Positions 1 to 7,521 are shown, counted from the first letter of the stretch. The stretch: 13,531 nucleotides of DNA from CTSOIL-112 sp049291875 (GCA_049291875.1 JBATQE010000062.1:1-13531), one strand, 5' to 3'. Notes: generated by a model not told the origin, from the letters alone. Made by a program: numbers and translations.

Positions 1-115
1 TTAATCGCTTCATTAACTTTTACAATACCGTTAAACCTCACAAATCATTAAATAACTTAACCCCCTACGAGATACTACAAAATTACTTTTATCAAACAAA
101 CTGTAAACAACCCGA
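1..115. other. AT-rich spacer downstream of the F-like head gene
   Basis: This stretch follows the stop of the F-like gene on the minus strand and is much richer in A and T than the head operon beside it. I see no convincing complete gene. On the minus strand a weak promoter-like pair can be read: TTGTTT at 99-94 and TAGTAT at 77-72, with a 16-base spacer. A GTG at 40 opens a frame running off the window edge, but it has no well-placed ribosome binding site. In Mu the next head gene (G) would follow directly, so this spacer suggests an inserted or exchanged segment. The promoter reading is tentative. Confidence 0.35.
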
Positions 116-901
116 TTAATTCTTACAAATAACATTTTTAATTTTAGCAGGGCTAACCCGCGCTTTTGCCGCAAGCGTCGTGGCTTGCGAGTCAGATAAC
201 TCACGCTTTGTACCGTGGCGCGTGGCTTGGTAAATCTCGCCCGAGCTTTTATCCAAACCAATGTCCTGTGTGAACGACCGCATATCACTTTTGGCAATCC
301 CTGCTTTCTCGGCGCGACTGGCGGTTAATGCTTTGACCGTACACTTGCAACCAAAGCCATTAGGCGGAAAGCCGTGCGACCAAAACGGATCATCAGCGGC
401 GTACACTACGCCATGCAACGCCACATGATTTAAGCGTGGATGTGCGGAGTCATGATGGATATATTGCCAATACGGGTGGGTATCTACCGCCTCCATCATA
501 CGCACGTACTTAGCCGACATCACTGCCGAACGTCGATTGGTATGGTAAATCGTGGCCAGTCTTCGCGGTGTCCCCAGTTTGACCAACTGAGCTTCACCCG
601 ATGGATTGACCACAGCCTTGTAACCCCACCAACCCTTGGCCTGCATGACCGGCGTAATGGTCTGCTCAAAACCTTTAAAGCCCGTGCCGTCAGCCATTGC
701 CTGCATGATTGCTTTGCGCGTGTCCGAGAGCAAATCCAACTGCGTCATTTTCGCAATCGTGAAGCTCCGAGCGTGCGCCTCGTCCAGCGTGTCTTGCCAA
801 TTCCAGCCGACGTACAGCCCCTTGCTGTCCAGATATTCGATGGCTTTTTCTGGAGCCAGTCCCAACAGTGCTTTGATGTCAATACTGTCGGCGATACTCA
901 T
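116..901 (-). CDS. Mu F-like (gp30-type) head morphogenesis / minor capsid protein, short form
   Basis: This is a head assembly protein of the phage Mu F / SPP1 gp7 family, a minor capsid protein acting at the portal vertex during prohead assembly. The 261-residue product carries the family's core in its second half: a His-rich stretch at 148-163 (HHDSAHPRLNHVALHG), then the hallmark PPNGFGCKC at 179-187. The start ATG overlaps the portal stop as ATGA, so translation is probably coupled. The protein is clearly shorter than Mu gp30, which is over 400 residues. The last 14 or so codons (about 116-160) are strikingly AT-rich (KIKNVICKN), unlike the rest, as though the original C-terminal part had been replaced or lost. 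Family assignment is firm; whether the short form is functional is open. Confidence 0.88.
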   Translation of the reverse strand: MSIADSIDIKALLGLAPEKAIEYLDSKGLYVGWNWQDTLDEAHARSFTIAKMTQLDLLSDTRKAIMQAMADGTGFKGFEQTITPVMQAKGWWGYKAVVNPSGEAQLVKLGTPRRLATIYHTNRRSAVMSAKYVRMMEAVDTHPYWQYIHHDSAHPRLNHVALHGVVYAADDPFWSHGFPPNGFGCKCTVKALTASRAEKAGIAKSDMRSFTQDIGLDKSSGEIYQATRHGTKRELSDSQATTLAAKARVSPAKIKNVICKN

Positions 902-2412
902 GCCAACTCGCTTTCAGTTTCCAGACGGCTCAACACCTGACCGATGAACAGCATCTTGGTCAACTCATTTTGTAATGAGTCACTATCCATCGCTGGGTAC
1001 GCCTGAGCCAATACTGCCAACGCCTCTTCGTCATTGGCCACGTTTTGTAGTCGCGCAACCAGCCCGCGCAGCATGGCGTCGGTCTGCGCATTCAATGCCT
1101 CAGCCGATGGCATACCAGCCGCCAAATCGTCGGATAAATCACGATAAGGCACAGCCTCAGAGAAACTCGCCGCATCAGTTGAAATACGACGCTGTCGTCG
1201 CATTTGACCATCACCACTATCGGGAGGCGGCACATCCAATAAGTCCCCATCCTCCAAATTGTAGGTACGCATAAAGTACGCTTTGGTAAAGGTCACGCCG
1301 CACTCAGTCAAGGTTTTATCACGTTCGGCCAGAACCTTATCAACGGCTTCTTCTTCGTACAGTTCAAACTTCGGACGTACCACATCCTCGCCAAAATTCA
1401 GCGTACACACCCAGTCAATCAACTGGTTCACACAGCCTTCGACAATTCGGCAATGCAGGTCGCGGATGTCGTTACTGACCTCCAAGCCAGCCGAAGCACT
1501 CGCATGGTTTGTGTCCTTCTCGGTACTCATATCTTGGCCGAGCAGCGCAATCGCGATTTCACTGCGACAATAACGGATCAGCTTATCAAACGCCTCCACC
1601 GAACTTGCTTTACCGGAGGCTTCGATAATTTCCACACTGGAATCATTCGGGATCGTACCGACCGCATCACCAGCCAGAGCTTCTAAACTATCCAGCAATT
1701 TCTGTGTGTCAGACGGTTGATTGGAGCGCGGTTCTTTGCCAATGATCCACGGCGTGCCGTACTTCTCGGTGAACGTCACCCAGAATTTCAGGCCACCGCG
1801 TTTAAACACCGTCGGCCAGTAGACCATGCCGAGATCGCCCACGCCGTAGGGATTGGTATAACTGGCGTTCTGCGTCGGGCATAAAAATTTCATGTCCGGC
1901 ACAATCTGAGGCTGAGTGTTTTGACCGATAAAGCACAGCTCATTTTCGGCGCTAAAAGCAAACCACTCCTGCGGTTTAGCAACCAAACTAACCGGCAACC
2001 AATCACCATCCTTGCGCCACATCACCTCAATCGGCTGGTAACCGAACTGCGTCGCCTCACTCGCGTCATTGATGAGCTGATAGATATCGATATTGGCCAG
2101 CATGGTTTCAATCAACTGAACCACGTGAGCGTCCGCCTCATCCGTATCCAAGCGCCACTCCATACTGGCAACGGCCGCTTTGCGACGGCGGATATGCCCA
2201 CCGACTATCGAATCGGCCAATAACTCTCGATACACCTCAATATCGCGCCCCAGTTTTTTCAAAATCGGGTCAGGATTGGGTAGCCAACCATTAAAACCGC
2301 GCCCAGCAAAACCACGCGAAGCCACCGCCAAGTGTGTGGTCAAATCGGCTTGTTTGAAATTGAGTACACCGCGCCCGTTTTTTACTTTGAAACCTGCCAT
2401 ATCAATACCCAT
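898..2412 (-). CDS. Mu gp29-like portal protein (DUF935)
   Basis: This is the portal protein that forms the ring through which DNA is packaged and ejected, located at one vertex of the capsid. At 504 residues it is close to Mu gp29. DUF935-type features include an N-terminal helical part (50-110), PNPDPILKKLG near 45-55, FGYQPIEVMW at 123-132, NPYG at 187-190 and FTEKYGTPW at 214-222. A late LLGQDMSTEKD segment and an acidic C-terminal tail follow. It lies between the large terminase and the F-like protein, the order expected in Mu. The first ATG (2412) overlaps the terminase gene by 11 bases. The ATG at 2400 (MAGFKV) follows the terminase stop after a single base, with a weak GGG upstream, and is an equally plausible start. 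Confidence 0.93.
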   Translation of the reverse strand: MGIDMAGFKVKNGRGVLNFKQADLTTHLAVASRGFAGRGFNGWLPNPDPILKKLGRDIEVYRELLADSIVGGHIRRRKAAVASMEWRLDTDEADAHVVQLIETMLANIDIYQLINDASEATQFGYQPIEVMWRKDGDWLPVSLVAKPQEWFAFSAENELCFIGQNTQPQIVPDMKFLCPTQNASYTNPYGVGDLGMVYWPTVFKRGGLKFWVTFTEKYGTPWIIGKEPRSNQPSDTQKLLDSLEALAGDAVGTIPNDSSVEIIEASGKASSVEAFDKLIRYCRSEIAIALLGQDMSTEKDTNHASASAGLEVSNDIRDLHCRIVEGCVNQLIDWVCTLNFGEDVVRPKFELYEEEAVDKVLAERDKTLTECGVTFTKAYFMRTYNLEDGDLLDVPPPDSGDGQMRRQRRISTDAASFSEAVPYRDLSDDLAAGMPSAEALNAQTDAMLRGLVARLQNVANDEEALAVLAQAYPAMDSDSLQNELTKMLFIGQVLSRLETESELA

Positions 2413-3721
2413 TGGTTAAATTCGCGCCATAGCGACGCTGACGACTGCTCACACGCACCTCGCCCACATCGCCATGCGCAGCATTGAGCGCTAAGAAACA
2501 TGCCCACGTTCGATCCGCGTGACCGCTCGCATCCGACTCAGCCACAAAGCGCGGCGCACCCGTCGGGCTGGTGACTTTTTGCAGTTTGTGCAAGTCACTG
2601 CGCAAGTCCGTATCACCTTGCGGAATACGGATTTTTTTATCCTCAAACGCCTCTTTGCCAATCGTGGCCAGCGACAATTTACTACTGGTGCTGAACACCA
2701 CACCCTCGACCCGATTCGTGCCATGCGCCCGTTGCGCATCCTCCACCGGCTTCTCGCCCATACCGGTCTGATCCATACAACAGCGCAACACCCGATAACG
2801 CTCAAACACATCCGCCAACAAATCCGACTGCTCGGCAAAACTCGCGCGACGGCGCGTGATAATCTCGCGTGTCCACAGCACATCGCCAACTTGCTCCAAT
2901 ACCCAAATCACAAACAAGTCATTGCGAATGCCGATGTCCACGCCGACGTAGCACATACCCGCGTTATAGTGTGCTGGTACACCCGCCGAGCCATCCTCCA
3001 CACCGTGAATCAAGTCATAACTGAGCCATGCCGAGGCTTCGTCTAACCACTGTAATTCAAACTCTTGCGCCCAAGCGTCAGGGTCATTCAAGCCAGCTTT
3101 GAGTTGCTCAATGTCACGCGGCAAACCATCGGCCACTGCCTGATAAATATCCACAATATGGCGCGACCATTCGGTGTTTTTAACGTCCGTCACCAACTCA
3201 TAAAACTTATTACCCTTGCCGTTCGGTGTGGACACCACGCGCAGTTTCCAACCGGCTGAAATCACAGGGAACAAGGCTTTCCAAATAGCGCGTGAATCTT
3301 GATGAAAGGCGAACTCATCCAGAAATACGTTTGCCGAAAACCCCCGCGCCGTATCGGCGTTCGCCGGTAGCGCAGTGATTTTGCTACCGTTCGGCAGTAT
3401 CACCTCCAGCGCATTGGTTGTTGCGTCGAACGGCACTTCCATCACTTCACACGCCACACCAGCAGCCTCTAAATGCCGCTTGACACCTTCGTTCATGGCT
3501 TCCTTGGCCTGACGTTCACCGCGTGACAAAATCACCCAGCGAGTACGCTGACCACGCGCCTCGGCCTCCAAACAATCCAGCACAATTTCAAGCGTGGTGG
3601 TGAAGGTTTTACCCGTCTGACGCGCAAACATCCCAACCTTGAAACGGCTGTGATCAGACAGCCATTTTTTTTGGTACGGATACAGGATCAAAGCGGGCTG
3701 GTTCACCATCGTGGCGGTCAT
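2402..3721 (-). CDS. Terminase large subunit (Mu gp28-like)
   Basis: This is the DNA packaging motor: an ATPase that drives phage DNA into the prohead, plus a nuclease that cuts it. The ATPase half shows a Walker A variant ARQTGKT at 33-39, Walker B VFLDEF at 132-137 with D135/E136, and the coupling motif STPNG at 164-168. The nuclease half has an RNase H-like acidic set: D262 in VGVDIG, D317 in CCMDQTG and D403 in GHADRTWA. At 439 residues it is shorter than Mu gp28 (about 550), but both domains look complete. Its ATG overlaps the stop of the DUF3486 gene as ATGA, implying coupled translation with the small-subunit-like protein. In Mu-like phages the motor packages headful lengths from integrated copies, which takes flanking host DNA with the phage. 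Confidence 0.95.
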   Translation of the reverse strand: MTATMVNQPALILYPYQKKWLSDHSRFKVGMFARQTGKTFTTTLEIVLDCLEAEARGQRTRWVILSRGERQAKEAMNEGVKRHLEAAGVACEVMEVPFDATTNALEVILPNGSKITALPANADTARGFSANVFLDEFAFHQDSRAIWKALFPVISAGWKLRVVSTPNGKGNKFYELVTDVKNTEWSRHIVDIYQAVADGLPRDIEQLKAGLNDPDAWAQEFELQWLDEASAWLSYDLIHGVEDGSAGVPAHYNAGMCYVGVDIGIRNDLFVIWVLEQVGDVLWTREIITRRRASFAEQSDLLADVFERYRVLRCCMDQTGMGEKPVEDAQRAHGTNRVEGVVFSTSSKLSLATIGKEAFEDKKIRIPQGDTDLRSDLHKLQKVTSPTGAPRFVAESDASGHADRTWACFLALNAAHGDVGEVRVSSRQRRYGANLTNGY

Positions 3722-4269
3722 GTCATCACTCCGTACACCTCTTGGCGAATACGGCGCAAAGTTTCAGCATCCAAACCACTGCCTTGCTTGGATGATTCTG
3801 CCTCCAGCTCGGCAAATTTCTTGTCCATTTTGTCTTTGAGCGCAGATTGAAATTGCTTCAGTCGTGTGCTGGCACTGGCCAACGCCGCGATATTCTTTGC
3901 CGCACCAGCCATCATGCTAAAACGGTCAATAGAGGATAGGTTCTCTTCGTCAATCTCACCAATTGAGACCATTGCATCAAACAACTCCGTTTGTAGCATC
4001 GCCATCAGCGCTTCCGAGCGCGTGTCGCCCTCATCGGCCGCGCCGTCCGCAATCAGGCGGGCGGCCTCAGTGCTGGCTTTGATGGATGCAAAGCGTCGTT
4101 CGACTTTTTGCCCAAATCGATGCACCGCCGAGCGGCTGATTTCAAAGCCCTGCGACTTGAGCCAATCGGTCAGTTCGCTGTAATTGGCAAAGCCCGATTC
4201 AGCCAGCCGACGCTCTAACGCGTGCCGTACCTCTTCGGGCAATAGTTCTACGCTTGATCGTGGCGCCAT
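3718..4269 (-). CDS. DUF3486 protein (Mu gp27-like, probable small terminase / DNA-recognition subunit)
   Basis: This 183-residue protein matches the DUF3486 (Mu gp27) family by its opening SSVELLPEEVRHALERRL and its helix-turn-helix-like region at about 24-55, ending in ISRSAVHRFGQKVERR. A long helical body follows, with MAGAAKNIAALASASTRLKQF around 120-140. The position directly upstream of the large terminase supports a role as the DNA-recognising terminase partner; that role is inferred from position and fold. Start and stop are tightly coupled: the ATG shares a base with the upstream stop (TGATG) and its TGA overlaps the terminase ATG. Confidence 0.88.
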   Translation of the reverse strand: MAPRSSVELLPEEVRHALERRLAESGFANYSELTDWLKSQGFEISRSAVHRFGQKVERRFASIKASTEAARLIADGAADEGDTRSEALMAMLQTELFDAMVSIGEIDEENLSSIDRFSMMAGAAKNIAALASASTRLKQFQSALKDKMDKKFAELEAESSKQGSGLDAETLRRIRQEVYGVMT

Positions 4270-4577
4270 CAGTCGCTCCAGTATTTTTCAGGGCGGGCAA
4301 TGCCCGGCTGACAATCAATCGTGTACTCGGCAATATCCACACCCAAGCGTGTGAGGTCTGCGAACCAGCGACCGCTGGGCTGTTTGACCAACGCCACTAA
4401 TTTACGATCAGACAAATACTCCAACTGCTGGCGCAACTCCAAGGCGGTGACTTGATGATAAATACCGCGCATCACATCCACCAAAAACACTTCACTGGTC
4501 GTGTGTGGGCGGGCTTTGTTCAGCGTGTTGATGATGTTCCAGCGCATCCCCTCGCGGCGTGCTTGTTCTAAGCTCAT
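4269..4577 (-). CDS. Mu gp26-like small protein, probable winged helix
   Basis: This 102-residue protein occupies the Mu gp26 position between the gp25-like and gp27-like genes. Its sequence reads as a compact winged helix: helices at 3-20 and 40-55 (VTALELRQQLEYLSDRKLV), then a beta hairpin VKQPSGRWFADLTRLGVDIA at about 64-83. The tail PGIARPEKYW resembles the end of Mu-like gp26 proteins. The function is not established; it probably takes part in head assembly or packaging, given the operon. The ATG overlaps the upstream stop as ATGA. Confidence 0.75.
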   Translation of the reverse strand: MSLEQARREGMRWNIINTLNKARPHTTSEVFLVDVMRGIYHQVTALELRQQLEYLSDRKLVALVKQPSGRWFADLTRLGVDIAEYTIDCQPGIARPEKYWSD

Positions 4578-4900
4578 TTTTTCAGGCTCTCCATTTTGTA
4601 AATTTCGGACAAGGTTTTATGCACCGCATCCATCTTCGCTTCTAAAATCGCTTGGCCACGGATATAGTCATCGCGCAGTACATAGGTCATCGGCAATTTC
4701 GCTTGAAACTCCAGAAACTCCTTGCTCAATGACACCATGCTTTCATTGATTTTGTCTTGGCGTTCGTGACGCTCTTGCTGCTGTTTTTGATACTGTGACA
4801 ACTGTCTTTGTGCCATTCCCCAGTAGCCCACCACAATGGTGATGGCGAAGCTGACCAATTGCCAAAACTCAATGCTGATATAGGTTTTTTCCGCCATCAT
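4574..4900 (-). CDS. DUF2730 protein (Mu gp25-like), membrane-anchored coiled coil
   Basis: This 108-residue protein has one hydrophobic segment near the N terminus (about 12-29, FWQLVSFAITIVVGYWGM). A charged, Gln-rich helix follows (30-65), then a second helix to the end, probably coiled coil. This build and the place ahead of the gp26/gp27 genes fit DUF2730 (Mu gp25). The role is unknown; a single-pass inner-membrane protein is what the sequence shows. Two adjacent ATGs (4900 and 4897) are possible starts; the first overlaps the TraR-like stop as ATGA. Confidence 0.78.
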   Translation of the reverse strand: MMAEKTYISIEFWQLVSFAITIVVGYWGMAQRQLSQYQKQQQERHERQDKINESMVSLSKEFLEFQAKLPMTYVLRDDYIRGQAILEAKMDAVHKTLSEIYKMESLKK

Positions 4901-5112
4901 CTACCTTGCTTTTCTAATATTGTCTGGCACGCCACACACAACCGCACACCGTCAATCGCCTTTTGCCGCGCTTCGGGTATCGCCTCGCCACAATCCTCGC
5001 AATGACTCAAACTGCCACCTTGATTGTGGTGTGCTTGCCTGTCAAAATTACCCAAAGCCTCAGCCAAAAACTCTGCCTCGCGCCTTGCCGCTTCATCTGC
5101 TACGTCCATCAT
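4897..5112 (-). CDS. TraR/DksA-type C4 zinc-finger protein
   Basis: This small protein of about 71 residues consists of an acidic helical N terminus (DVADEAARREAEFLAEAL) and a four-cysteine zinc finger, C38-x2-C41-x17-C59-x2-C62, typical of the TraR/DksA family. Phage members are common beside lysis and head genes in Mu-like phages. They may act at the RNA polymerase secondary channel as TraR does; for this protein that is inference. The frame extends upstream to 5157, but the start at 5112 overlaps the Rz1 stop (ATGA), and the next ATG at 5109 has AGGGG five bases upstream. I prefer this pair over the long form. Confidence 0.85.
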   Translation of the reverse strand: MMDVADEAARREAEFLAEALGNFDRQAHHNQGGSLSHCEDCGEAIPEARQKAIDGVRLCVACQTILEKQGR

Positions 5113-5411
5113 TGCCCCTGTTGCAAAGTCAAACCATTGCGGTACCAGTCCTGCCAACCCTTGACCTGCGCTTCAAGCAGACTGACCCAGCCACCATACT
5201 CAACCGCATGGTTGAGCAATGCCTCTGGCGAGCCATCCGCAGGCGGTGCGGGGCGCTCATGCGCCACCATCAATTCACCCGCCACGGGTGGCAATACAGG
5301 GCGCTCGATGGTTTTAATCGGAGTAGCCAAGGGCGTGGTTGTAGAGGCGCAGGCTGTCAATGCCAAGGCCACGCACACACTCACTACGAGTTGCATCAGT
5401 TTGGATAACAT
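5109..5411 (-). CDS. Rz1-like outer-membrane spanin lipoprotein
   Basis: This 100-residue protein has a lipoprotein signal: Lys4, a hydrophobic core at 5-18 and the lipobox LTAC with Cys21 as lipidation site. The mature part is proline-rich (RPVLPPVAGE, ERPAPPADG), as in Rz1-type outer-membrane spanins. Its 5' end lies inside the 3' end of the upstream inner-membrane spanin gene in another frame, with about 98 bases of overlap. This nested arrangement is characteristic of Rz/Rz1 pairs. AAGGA sits about nine bases before the ATG. Together the pair bridges the periplasm and disrupts the outer membrane at the end of lysis. Confidence 0.88.
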   Translation of the reverse strand: MLSKLMQLVVSVCVALALTACASTTTPLATPIKTIERPVLPPVAGELMVAHERPAPPADGSPEALLNHAVEYGGWVSLLEAQVKGWQDWYRNGLTLQQGQ

Positions 5412-5733
5412 TCGGGATGTCCTTTTTTAAAATGGATAATTTGCTTTGAATCGCACGGTTCGATTCAGCCAGTGCCGCCGACTGCGCGGCGGTGAATGAC
5501 ACGCTCTGCGCCCATTGCTTTTGTACCGATTCCAGTCGGGCGCTGTATTCGCGTTCAGCTTTTAGGGCTTGTTCTTTCCACTGCAATTCAAGCGCTTGCT
5601 GAATGGTTAATTGCTTTGCTTGACCCGTTTTAATGCCCTCGGCATAAATCAAAATCAACACCAGCGCAGTGAAAGAGGCGACAAAGATGATGCGAACCAC
5701 CCACAGCCACGGATTACTTGGTAGACGAAACAC
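5314..5733 (-). CDS. Rz-like inner-membrane spanin
   Basis: This is a protein of about 139 residues with one N-terminal transmembrane segment (about 9-33, WLWVVRIIFVASFTALVLILIY) and a long periplasmic helical part rich in Gln, Ala, Glu and Lys (40-105), the usual shape of an Rz-type spanin. It ends in a short Cys-containing tail (SECVRGLGIDSLRLYNHALGY). The frame opens at a TTG at 5757. However, the GTG at 5733 has a near-perfect AAGGAGG six bases upstream, located inside the end of the preceding small gene, so I place the start there. The Rz1 gene is nested in its 3' end. Confidence 0.86.
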   Translation of the reverse strand: MFRLPSNPWLWVVRIIFVASFTALVLILIYAEGIKTGQAKQLTIQQALELQWKEQALKAEREYSARLESVQKQWAQSVSFTAAQSAALAESNRAIQSKLSILKKDIPNVIQTDATRSECVRGLGIDSLRLYNHALGYSD

Positions 5734-5851
5734 GCTGAGCCTCCTTATCTCGTTCAAACCTCAAGCCAAAGCGAATATCGAAACAAAACACCGCCACAAT
5801 CAGCGCCAGCGCTGCAATATCCGTCCAATGTGAGAGCAATTTACTCAGCAT
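5714..5851 (-). CDS. Small single-pass membrane protein of the lysis cassette
   Basis: This 45-residue protein has one hydrophobic segment (about 10-26, TDIAALALIVAVFCFDI) followed by a basic and then mixed-charge tail. The ATG at 5851 has GGAGG five bases upstream. The open frame continues further upstream, but that part only overlaps the previous gene. It sits between a two-segment holin candidate and the spanins, overlapping both genes slightly. A role as holin, antiholin or accessory lysis protein is likely from position; there is no family I can name. Confidence 0.7.
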   Translation of the reverse strand: MLSKLLSHWTDIAALALIVAVFCFDIRFGLRFERDKEAQRVSSTK

Positions 5852-6101
5852 CCTTGCCTCCGATATTTTTATCTGTCGTTTGGCCAAACTGCTGTGCCGC
5901 CGCAATGCCACGCCGAATTAGGGCATAGCCGCCGACCATCGCACCGTATGCCCACCACAAATCAAGCTCCGGCGTATCCATGCCAGCGAACTTCACCGTC
6001 ATTACCAGCGCTGCCACATTCGCCCACAATTTCGTGTGTGAAATATCACCTGTGGTTGGGTTGGTAAACAGCCCGCCAATCCATTGAATGAATTGTTTCA
6101 T
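5841..6101 (-). CDS. Putative holin, two membrane segments
   Basis: This 86-residue protein has two hydrophobic segments (about 24-40, KLWANVAALVMTVKFAG, and 48-64, WWAYGAMVGGYALIRRG) and a hydrophilic C-terminal tail. It lies directly downstream of the endolysin gene, the classical holin place. The ATG at 6101 has GAGGTG four bases upstream. A longer reading of the frame back to 6245 only overlaps the endolysin and is unlikely. It recalls the small DUF2644-type proteins of Mu-like phages, but I am not sure of the family. It would permeabilise the inner membrane to release or trigger the endolysin; this is inferred from size, topology and place. Confidence 0.72.
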   Translation of the reverse strand: MKQFIQWIGGLFTNPTTGDISHTKLWANVAALVMTVKFAGMDTPELDLWWAYGAMVGGYALIRRGIAAAQQFGQTTDKNIGGKDAE

Positions 6102-6108
6102 GATCACC

Positions 6109-6624
6109 TCACGCTTCATTGGTTGAAAATGCACCATTGCTGACCAAAACCGGCAATTGATAACGATCCTTCGCCGGTTGATTTTTTGCACCGTTGACCG
6201 ATGGCCAGACATAAGCGACGACACGATCTTTCGAGAACTTGGCAATGCTCACTTTATTGCCCTGATTACCACCGAGGATCATCAAATTGCCCGCACGGTC
6301 ACGCCCGACAACAAAGCCCACATGACCGCCGCCAGTGCGGCTAAACACAGCGATACAGCCGTATGCTGGCGCGGTCAAACGTTCGCCAGCCTCAGCCCAC
6401 GCCAAGGCGCGAAACCAGTCTTTGGGAATGTCACGATTGGCGGTACGGCAGCAATGTGCGACGAATGTGCCACACCACGGCGTCTCGTCATCCGCCCACC
6501 ACGCCTTGAGCGTGCGTAGCCAGTTTTGAATGGTTGGGTTGTGTTGTTTGCCCGGAATTTCGGCCATACCGACGTACTGCCGACCCTCGGCGATCCACGG
6601 TAGCTCTGTTGCTTGCTTTGCCAT
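6109..6624 (-). CDS. Endolysin, TIGR02594-type CHAP/NlpC-like peptidoglycan hydrolase
   Basis: This 171-residue cytoplasmic-type endolysin has the features of TIGR02594 cysteine peptidases. These are an opening PWIAEGRQYVGMAEIPG (9-25), the catalytic cysteine in TPWCGTFVAHC (about 48-58), the catalytic histidine in GGGHVGFVVGRD (about 98-109) and GGNQGNKVSI further on. It has no signal peptide, so it needs the holin to reach the wall, where it should cleave peptide cross-links. AGGAG lies five bases before the ATG. It is the first gene of the leftward late operon as read here, so the late promoter probably lies in 6625-6700. The C-terminal 20 residues or so are variable-looking. Confidence 0.9.
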   Translation of the reverse strand: MAKQATELPWIAEGRQYVGMAEIPGKQHNPTIQNWLRTLKAWWADDETPWCGTFVAHCCRTANRDIPKDWFRALAWAEAGERLTAPAYGCIAVFSRTGGGHVGFVVGRDRAGNLMILGGNQGNKVSIAKFSKDRVVAYVWPSVNGAKNQPAKDRYQLPVLVSNGAFSTNEA

Positions 6625-6649
6625 ACCTGCTCCTATCTATAAAAAATGA

Positions 6650-6700
6650 TGGGAGTAGTATCGGCTCGCGCGGGGGAAATGACTTTTAATGTGAATTAAA
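6650..6700 (-). promoter_or_regulatory. Candidate activator-dependent late promoter
   Basis: Upstream of the endolysin on the minus strand there is a -10-like GATACT (6662-6657) with no good -35. A perfect dyad TTTAAT-N4-ATTAAA (6700-6685) is centred about 33 bases further upstream. That places the dyad near -43, the region bound by the Mu activators Mor and C at their promoters. The activator gene is not in this window. This is inference from geometry; the AT-rich dyad also overlaps the T-run of the terminator and could be incidental. Confidence 0.35.
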
Positions 6701-6722
6701 AAAACCACGCGAATGCGTGGTT
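6697..6722 (-). terminator. Intrinsic terminator of the repressor-nuclease unit
   Basis: Read on the minus strand, AACCACGC-ATTC-GCGTGGTT forms an 8-bp stem with a 4-base loop, followed directly by a run of T residues. The stem begins at the stop codon of the nuclease gene. It should end leftward transcription from the repressor promoter, insulating the lysis/head operon in the lysogen. Confidence 0.88.
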
Positions 6723-7521
6723 ATGTGTTTAGTTTCCCTAACTCTCGCTCTAAAATAGTTTTAACGAGATTGTAATAAGGCTTTTGATGATAGGTCATCG
6801 TGATGAGAGAATAACCCAATTTTTTACATAAGGCTCTTTTCTTTTTATCATTGGCTTTACGTTGCTTGAGTCCTTCATCACCGCCCCATACTTTAATCGG
6901 TTTGAAATGCTGTTCACCATGATACTCAAGAGCCAAGCGTTTTTCAGGTATCCAAAAATCAATTTCTAAACCCTCTAACTCCTCTCCACGGTAATGATGA
7001 ATCACTTGCAATGGCAATACCAGTTTTCGAATGCAGTTCAATAAATAATACTCGTAGAATGGCCGTGGACTTAATGGAAAACGCATGACCTTACGCAAAT
7101 AATTATCAATTTTTAAGGTCTGTGTTTTTTCAAGCGCTGTTGGTCGCTCCCAGTAAAGTTCAATATTCCAAAGGGTCGCTTGGCGTAAAAAATACGGCCA
7201 ATATAATCGGACAAATCCCCCTGTGTAATGGGTCATATACTCATCGAGTGGCACATGAACAGGTGGGTAGGTACAGAGAGCGCATAACTTGGGGCGTGAA
7301 CTTAAACCATCTACACGATGCAGAAATTCATGGGGGCGAATACGCAACTGATGCTTGATACTCTCCAAAGAGTAAAGACCATTAAAACAGGAACATACCC
7401 ACAGTTTTTGACACAAACAGCATTCAAATATCAAAGGAAACACAACATTATTGTCCAACCCTGTTTCTACTAACATTTCAGTTGGACAATGGCACTCAGT
7501 CTTGTTTATCTGCATGTTCAT
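6721..7521 (-). CDS. Uncharacterised nuclease-like protein: N-terminal Cys cluster plus C-terminal PD-(D/E)XK-like domain
   Basis: This protein of about 266 residues is probably a DNase. Numbered from the ATG at 7521, the N-terminal 85 residues hold a cysteine cluster (C10/C12, C34/C35/C37, C43/C45 and C80-x2-C83) likely to bind zinc. The C-terminal third resembles the Vsr/DUF559-type PD-(D/E)XK fold: a helix with E157 (FYEYYLLNCIRKL), then D188 in EIDFWIP, E199 with EYHGEQHF at 199-206, and the basic helix GLKQRKANDKKKRALCKKLG. The middle is Trp/Tyr-rich and unassigned. The gene overlaps the repressor 3' end by about 25 bases without an obvious ribosome binding site, suggesting coupled expression in the lysogen. 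The frame extends to a GTG at 7578, and ATG 7515 is also possible. GC is visibly lower than in the head genes, as in morons. Defence or superinfection exclusion is a hypothesis. Confidence 0.72.
   Translation of the reverse strand: MNMQINKTECHCPTEMLVETGLDNNVVFPLIFECCLCQKLWVCSCFNGLYSLESIKHQLRIRPHEFLHRVDGLSSRPKLCALCTYPPVHVPLDEYMTHYTGGFVRLYWPYFLRQATLWNIELYWERPTALEKTQTLKIDNYLRKVMRFPLSPRPFYEYYLLNCIRKLVLPLQVIHHYRGEELEGLEIDFWIPEKRLALEYHGEQHFKPIKVWGGDEGLKQRKANDKKKRALCKKLGYSLITMTYHQKPYYNLVKTILERELGKLNT

Noticed and set aside
31..297. Minus-strand frame overlapping the end of the F-like gene
   Set aside because: Its first part is the F-like gene read in another frame, the product is very basic and low-complexity, and no ribosome binding site supports it.
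2491..2889. Minus-strand frame of 132 residues inside the large terminase gene
   Set aside because: It overlaps the terminase nuclease domain in another frame; the composition (many Arg, Cys, Trp) is typical of an out-of-frame shadow.
440..3850. Several open frames on the plus strand opposite the head and terminase genes
   Set aside because: All lie opposite well-supported minus-strand genes with domain motifs; their products look like reverse-frame noise rich in Arg, His, Ser and Pro.
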